From positions 1 through 60,152 of the forward strand of contig NZ_LGJH01000130.1 of NCBI RefSeq assembly GCF_001298105.1: 60,152 bases of DNA, read 5' to 3'. Each line of letters begins with the position of its first letter. The stretch's first letter is position 1. Source of the DNA: Novosphingobium sp. ST904 (lineage in GTDB: Bacteria > Pseudomonadota > Alphaproteobacteria > Sphingomonadales > Sphingomonadaceae). The position numbers and the translations under genes were made by a program. Below are positions 56,027 to 60,152 of this stretch, piece after piece. The notes beneath the pieces are model-generated. The model had not been told where the DNA came from, did no database searches, and saw only the letters and a list, made by a program, of their open reading frames with translations.

Positions 56027-57618
56027 ATGACCTTACCTGCCGAATGGTGGCGCGGCGCCGCCATCTACCAGATCTATCCCCGCAGCTTCGCGGACGCCAA
56101 TGGCGACGGCATCGGCGACTTGCCCGGCATCGCCGCGCGGCTCGATCACGTGGCGAGCCTCGGCGTGGAGGCGGTGTGGATTTCGCCCTTCTACGCCTCG
56201 CCCATGGCCGATTTCGGCTATGACATTGCGGATTACTGCGCCGTCGATCCGATTTTCGGCACTCTGGAAGATTTCGACGCGGTGATCGCGCGGGCCCGCG
56301 ATCTGGGGCTCAAGATCATCGTCGATCAGGTCTACGCCCATACTTCGGACCGGCACGCGTGGTTCGTGGAAAGCCGCCAGAGCCGCGATAACCGCCACGC
56401 GGACTGGTACGTCTGGGCCGATCCCAAGGAGGACGGCACCCCGCCCAACAACTGGCAGTCGATCTTCGGCGGCCCCGCATGGCGTTGGGACGCGCGGCGC
56501 GGGCAGTATTACATGCACAACTTCCTGGCCGAGCAGCCGCAGCTCAATTGCCATAACCCGCAAGTGCAGGACGCGCTGCTGGGCGTGGCGAAGTTCTGGC
56601 TGGATCGGGGCGTCTCGGGCTTCCGCATCGACGCGCTCAACCATTCGATGCATGACCCGCTGCTGCGCGACAATCCGCCCGCGCCGAATGATGGCAAAGT
56701 CCGCACGCGGCCCTACGACTTCCAGATCCAGCGATACAACCAGTCGCACCCGGATATTCTGGCCTTCATCGAGCGGTTGCAGGCGCTGATCGCCTCTTAT
56801 CCCGATACCTATTCGCTGGCCGAGGTCGGCGGGCTCAATGCCGGGGTGGAGATGAAGGCCTTCACGCAAGGGTCCGCGCGGCTGAACAGCGCCTATGGCT
56901 TCGACTTCCTCTATGCCGAGAGCCTGACCCCCGCGCGCGTCGCGGCGGCGCAGGAATTCTGGCCGGACGAGCCCGGAATGGGCTGGCCGAGCTGGGCTTT
57001 CGAGAACCACGACGCGCCGCGCGCCGTCTCGCGCTGGTGCGCTCCTGAGCACCGGGACGCCTTCGCGCGGATGAAGGCGATGCTGCTCCTTTCGCTGCGG
57101 GGCAATCCGATCGTGTTTCAGGGCGAGGAACTCGGGCTGGAGCAGGACGAGGTGCCGTTCGAACTGCTTCAGGACCCGGAGGCCATCGCCAACTGGCCGC
57201 TCACCCTCTCGCGCGACGCGTGCGCACGCCGCTGCCGTGGAAGGCGCAGGACGAGCACGGCGGTTTCACCGGTGGCCATCCGTGGCTGCCGCTTTCCGAA
57301 GCGAACCTTGCCCGCGCCGTGGACCGGCAGGAGGCCGATCCCGCCTCGCTGCTGCACCTGACGCGCCGCCTCATCCACGTGCGGCGCGACGATGCGGCGC
57401 TGCGCCGGGGCACTTGCGAGGTGCTGCTGGCGGACGAGACGCGGCTCGTGCTGCGCCGCGAGGCGGAGGGGCGCTCCGTGCTGGCAGTATTCAACATTGG
57501 TGAGCGCGATGCGGCCTGGCCGCAGGAGGTGCCGACAACGGGCAAAGTCCTCGCCGCCGTCAATGACGCCGCGCCCGGCTCGCTCCCGGCATGGGCCGCG
57601 ATCTGGATTGAGCAATGA
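56027..57618 (+). CDS. GH13 alpha-glucosidase, cytoplasmic, frameshifted
   Basis: Hydrolyses maltose and short alpha-glucans to glucose inside the cell; no signal peptide. Motifs: 'WWRGAAIYQIYPRSFADANGDGIGDLPGI' (GH13_23/31-like), DQVYAHTS (100-107), GFRIDALNH (Asp202), LAEVGG (Glu266) and FENHD (Asp329), with the usual calcium-like DANGDGIGD loop. The frame breaks near 57217 after 'LTLSRD'; one added G restores 'RDGVRTPLPWKAQDEHGGFTGGHPWLPL', the conserved late GH13 region, giving 530 residues. It could equally be an oligo-1,6-glucosidase or trehalose-forming relative. Part of the maltose operon. Confidence 0.9.
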
Positions 57619-57630
57619 CCAAAAAATTTC

Positions 57631-57701
57631 GTCACCCCCGCGAAGGCGGGGGTCCAGCGTCCTGCACCACACTGCTGGATCCCCGCCTTCGCGGGGATGA
57701 C
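57631..57701. repeat. REP-like palindromic intergenic element
   Basis: Two arms, each a GC-rich hairpin (ACCCCCGCGAAGGCGGGGGT and ATCCCCGCCTTCGCGGGGAT), are inversely repeated around a short centre, with flanking TCCAGC/GCTGGAT. Short elements of this type (GTCACCCCCGCGAAGGCGGGG...) are dispersed in sphingomonad genomes. It separates the alpha-glucosidase from the GH97 gene. No transposase is present. Confidence 0.75.
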
Positions 57702-57784
57702 GAGGAACGTGGAGGGCCAGGTCGGGGACGATGCATCCCATCAATGGCCGCCGCACCAGTGCAAGTTTCAAAAGGAGATCGGGC

Positions 57785-59866
57785 ATGAAGCCTTTCCGCC
57801 TGCTGGGCGCTACCAGTTTTCTTGGAGCCGGCATCCTTGCCGCTACTCTCGCCCCGCTTGCCGTTCATGCGCAGGAGGCCAAGCCCAGCGTCACCGCCGC
57901 CTCGCCCGATGGCTCGATCGTGCTCACCGTCGGCACCGACAACGACAGCCGCCCCACATGGTCGCTGTCGCGCAAGGGCAAGCTGCTGATCGCGCCGAGC
58001 AAGCTGGGCTTCGTGCTGACCGACGGCGTCAACATGGTGCGCGGCTTTGCGATTTCCGGCAGCGAAAAGGGCACGCATGACGATACGTGGCAGCAGCCCT
58101 GGGGTGAGCGCACCAATGTGCGCGATCATTATAACGAGGTGACGGTCCACTTCCGCCAGTCCGCCGCGCAGGGCAGCCGGTTGATGGACGTGCATTTTCG
58201 CCTGTTCGATAACGGCGTGGGCTTCCGCTACGAACTGCCCGAGCAGCCGGCGATGAAGACGATGAAGATCGCCGACGAAACCACCGAGTTCGACATCGTG
58301 CCCAAGGGCGAGGCATGGTGGATCCCCGGCGGCGAATGGAACCGCTACGAGCAGGTCTACCAGAAGACCGCGATCGACGCGGTTTCCACCGCGCATACGC
58401 CGATCACCATGAAGCTGGAGGACGGCACCCACCTGTCTTTCCACGAAGCAGCGCTGGTCGACTATGCGGGCTACTGGTTCAAGCGGGCGGATGGGCAGAC
58501 TTTCCGCACCACGCTTTCGCCTTCGTCACGCGGAGCGCGGGTGGTGCGCGATCTGCCGTTCAACACGCCCTGGCGCACGATCCGCATCGCGGACAATGCG
58601 GCGGGCCTTGTGGAGAACGATCTGGAACTGAACCTCAACGAACCCAACAAGCTGGGCGATGTCAGCTGGGTGAAGCCGATGCGCTATATCGGCATCTGGT
58701 GGGGCATGATCCGCGGCGATTGGACCTGGGCGACGGGCCCCCAGCACGGCGCCACCACCGCGCGCGCCAAGCAGTACATCGACTATGCCGCCCGCCACAA
58801 TTTCGGCGGCGTGCTGATCGAAGGCTGGAACAAGGGCTGGGACGGCGACTGGTTCGGCCACGGCGACTTCAGCTTCACCGAAGCTACACCGGACTTCGAT
58901 ATCAAGGCCGTGACCGATTACGCCCGCAAGAAGGGCGTGGTGCTGATCGGCCATCACGAGACCGGCGGCAATATCGCCATCTACGAAAAGCAGATGGATG
59001 CAGGCTTCGCGCTCTATGAGAAGCTGGGCGTGCCTGCGGTGAAGACCGGCTACGTGGCCGATGGCGGCGGCATCATTGCCGATACCTGGCGCTACGGCGA
59101 AAAACCGGGCGAAACGCATATGGAATGGCATGACGGCCAGCGTCAGGTGAACCATCATCTGGATGTGGTGAAGCTGGCCGCACAGCACCACATTGCCATC
59201 GACGCGCACGAACCGGTCAAGGACACCGGCCTGCGCCGCACTTATCCGAACTGGGTCAGCCGCGAAGGCGCGCGGGGCATGGAATACAACGCCTGGGGTG
59301 CCTTCGCCAACGGGCCGGACCATGAGCCGACGCTGGTCTATACCCGCATGCTCTCCGGCCCGATGGACTTCACGCCGGGCGTGCTGAGCCTTGAAGGCGC
59401 GCATCACGATCCGCTGGCCTCCACGCTGGCCAAGCAGCTTGGGCTCTACCTTGCGATCTATTCGCCGATCCAGATGGCGGCGGACTTCGTGGAAAACCTC
59501 GACAAGCATCCGCGCGAGATGGAGTTTATCAGCCACGTCCCCACCGACTGGGCCGAAAGCCACCTGATCGCCGGCGAAGTGGGCGATTACGCGGTGTTCG
59601 CGCGCAAGGACCGGAAGAGGCCGGAATGGTTCGTCGGCGGCGTGAACGACGCGACGGCGCGAAACGTCACGCTCTCGTTCGACTTCCTCGAACACGGCAA
59701 GACCTACAAGGCGACGATCTGGAAGGACGAGGAGGGCGCCACCTACCTCACCGATGCCCGCCACAGGATCGCCTATGACACGCGCACCGTGAAGAAGGGC
59801 GACACTTACGATCTTTGGCTCGCACCGGGCGGCGGCGCGGCGATGCGGCTCGTTCCCGTGAAGTAG
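57785..59866 (+). CDS. GH97 alpha-glucosidase (SusB-like), exported
   Basis: Hydrolyses alpha-glucosides from non-reducing ends in the periplasm. Signal peptide ends at VHAQE. The 693 residues show the GH97 core 'IGIWWGMIRGDWTWATGPQHGATT' and the catalytic region 'IGHHETGG' (Glu392), 'DAHEPVKDTGLRRTYPN' (Glu476) and 'SREGARGMEYNAWG' (Glu494, Glu500). The spacing Glu476-Glu494-Glu500 equals that of SusB E508-E526-E532, so the inverting type is predicted rather than the retaining (Asp nucleophile) type. Compared with SusB there are about 15 extra residues between Glu392 and Glu476. ATG with AAAGGAG upstream. Last gene of the maltose operon. Confidence 0.93.
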   Translation: MKPFRLLGATSFLGAGILAATLAPLAVHAQEAKPSVTAASPDGSIVLTVGTDNDSRPTWSLSRKGKLLIAPSKLGFVLTDGVNMVRGFAISGSEKGTHDDTWQQPWGERTNVRDHYNEVTVHFRQSAAQGSRLMDVHFRLFDNGVGFRYELPEQPAMKTMKIADETTEFDIVPKGEAWWIPGGEWNRYEQVYQKTAIDAVSTAHTPITMKLEDGTHLSFHEAALVDYAGYWFKRADGQTFRTTLSPSSRGARVVRDLPFNTPWRTIRIADNAAGLVENDLELNLNEPNKLGDVSWVKPMRYIGIWWGMIRGDWTWATGPQHGATTARAKQYIDYAARHNFGGVLIEGWNKGWDGDWFGHGDFSFTEATPDFDIKAVTDYARKKGVVLIGHHETGGNIAIYEKQMDAGFALYEKLGVPAVKTGYVADGGGIIADTWRYGEKPGETHMEWHDGQRQVNHHLDVVKLAAQHHIAIDAHEPVKDTGLRRTYPNWVSREGARGMEYNAWGAFANGPDHEPTLVYTRMLSGPMDFTPGVLSLEGAHHDPLASTLAKQLGLYLAIYSPIQMAADFVENLDKHPREMEFISHVPTDWAESHLIAGEVGDYAVFARKDRKRPEWFVGGVNDATARNVTLSFDFLEHGKTYKATIWKDEEGATYLTDARHRIAYDTRTVKKGDTYDLWLAPGGGAAMRLVPVK

Positions 59867-59898
59867 ACCCGCAAGCCCTGTTGCAACAGGCCAGCGGC

Positions 59899-59930
59899 GC
59901 GGCCCCGGCGAGAAATCGCTCCGGGGCCGC
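59899..59930 (+). terminator. Hairpin after the GH97 gene
   Basis: GCGGCCCCGG pairs perfectly with CCGGGGCCGC (59921-59930) around a 12-base loop, 33 bases after the stop codon. No strong T run follows, so termination may be incomplete. Confidence 0.55.
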
Positions 59931-60005
59931 ACTGCGTTTGCGGGCATCTGCAGGGAGATGACGAAGGGCTGCTCGCCCGATCTTGACAATTGTGTGAAAT
60001 TGTCG

Positions 60006-60020
60006 TTGTAGCGCTACCAA
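60006..60020. promoter_or_regulatory. LacI/XylR-type operator upstream of the last gene
   Basis: TTGTAGCGCTACCAA is palindromic but for one pair, with the TAGCGCTA core of the Caulobacter xylose operator. It lies 34 bases before the start of a XylX-like gene. Confidence 0.6.
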
Positions 60021-60053
60021 TTTGATAACCGTGGTTGGGGGAGTCATTTCTAT

Positions 60054-60152
60054 ATGCCGCTGATGCCGTCTGACTGGGCGCAGGGAACGTTCGTGGGCCG
60101 CGCGGACTTTGGGGAGGGGCCTAGCCCGATCCTGGTGCTGCGCGGCGAACTG
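60054..60152 (+). CDS. FAH-family dehydratase, XylX-like, partial
   Basis: Only the first 33 residues are in the window: MPLMPSDWAQGTFVGRADF, then GEGPSPILVLRGEL. This matches the N-terminus of fumarylacetoacetate-hydrolase-family enzymes such as Caulobacter XylX (2-keto-3-deoxy-D-xylonate dehydratase, oxidative xylose pathway), where 'DW...GR.DFGEGP.PVLV' is typical. ATG with GGGGAG about 11 bases upstream. The TAGCGCTA operator supports a pentose role; an L-arabonate or L-rhamnonate pathway enzyme is an alternative. The gene continues past the right edge. Confidence 0.6.
   Translation, partial: MPLMPSDWAQGTFVGRADFGEGPSPILVLRGEL

Noticed and set aside
1..60152. CRISPR array or phage genes
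   Set aside because: No regular repeat-spacer pattern, integrase, capsid or tail-like sequence was seen.

Overview
The window looks like chromosomal DNA from a carbohydrate-degrading alphaproteobacterium of the Sphingomonadaceae (Novosphingobium/Sphingobium/Sphingomonas type). This rests on the high GC content, five large TonB-dependent receptors (four of the long type common in sphingomonads and Caulobacter), sugar genes grouped around those receptors, a LacI-controlled maltose locus like that of Caulobacter, and a Ku/LigD pair. No rRNA, tRNA, CRISPR array, insertion sequence or prophage was recognised.

Positions 1-34.5 kb hold a pectin (rhamnogalacturonan-I, RG-I) utilisation region. A minus-strand operon (9416 to beyond 1) encodes a CE12-type acetylesterase, a GH28, L-rhamnose mutarotase, GH35 beta-galactosidase, GH105 unsaturated rhamnogalacturonyl hydrolase and a GH115 alpha-glucuronidase that runs off the left edge. 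Next come TonB receptor 1, two GH43-like beta-propeller proteins, a Tat-exported alpha/beta hydrolase, an exo-RG-lyase (PL26/YetA type) with a small DUF6250-type partner, an MFS transporter, a PL11 endo-RG-lyase and TonB receptor 2. After DedA and GlpD there is a second exo-RG-lyase + DUF6250 pair with TonB receptor 3. A short motif (core CCCACAT) recurs in the promoter regions of the acetylesterase operon, receptor 1, the first PL26 operon, PL11 and receptor 2, so these look like one regulon. I did not find it upstream of the second module.

Positions 34.9-40.5 kb hold a RimK-like ATP-grasp protein with a membrane tail, a TauE/SafE permease and a nickel unit: TonB receptor, NiCoT permease and NikR. 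A site of exact E. coli NikR form (GTATGA-N16-TCATAC) sits on the receptor start codon. The NikR itself lacks three of the four classical nickel ligands and ends in a His-rich tail.

Positions 40.7-48.4 kb hold a BON-domain protein, a DAO-type oxidoreductase, Ku and LigD (non-homologous end joining), a membrane-anchored HTH/TPR protein, and a possible small RNA with repeats and a terminator. Positions 48.4-59.9 kb hold a maltose/starch locus: MFS transporter, LacI regulator, TonB receptor, periplasmic GH13 amylase, cytoplasmic GH13 alpha-glucosidase and periplasmic GH97. The right edge carries the start of a XylX-like gene behind a TAGCGCTA operator.

At least nine genes are interrupted by frameshifts. 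In most cases restoring one base in a short G or C run rejoins a well-conserved protein, so sequencing or assembly indels are more likely than widespread pseudogenes. Base-level positions were counted by eye and may be off by one in places.
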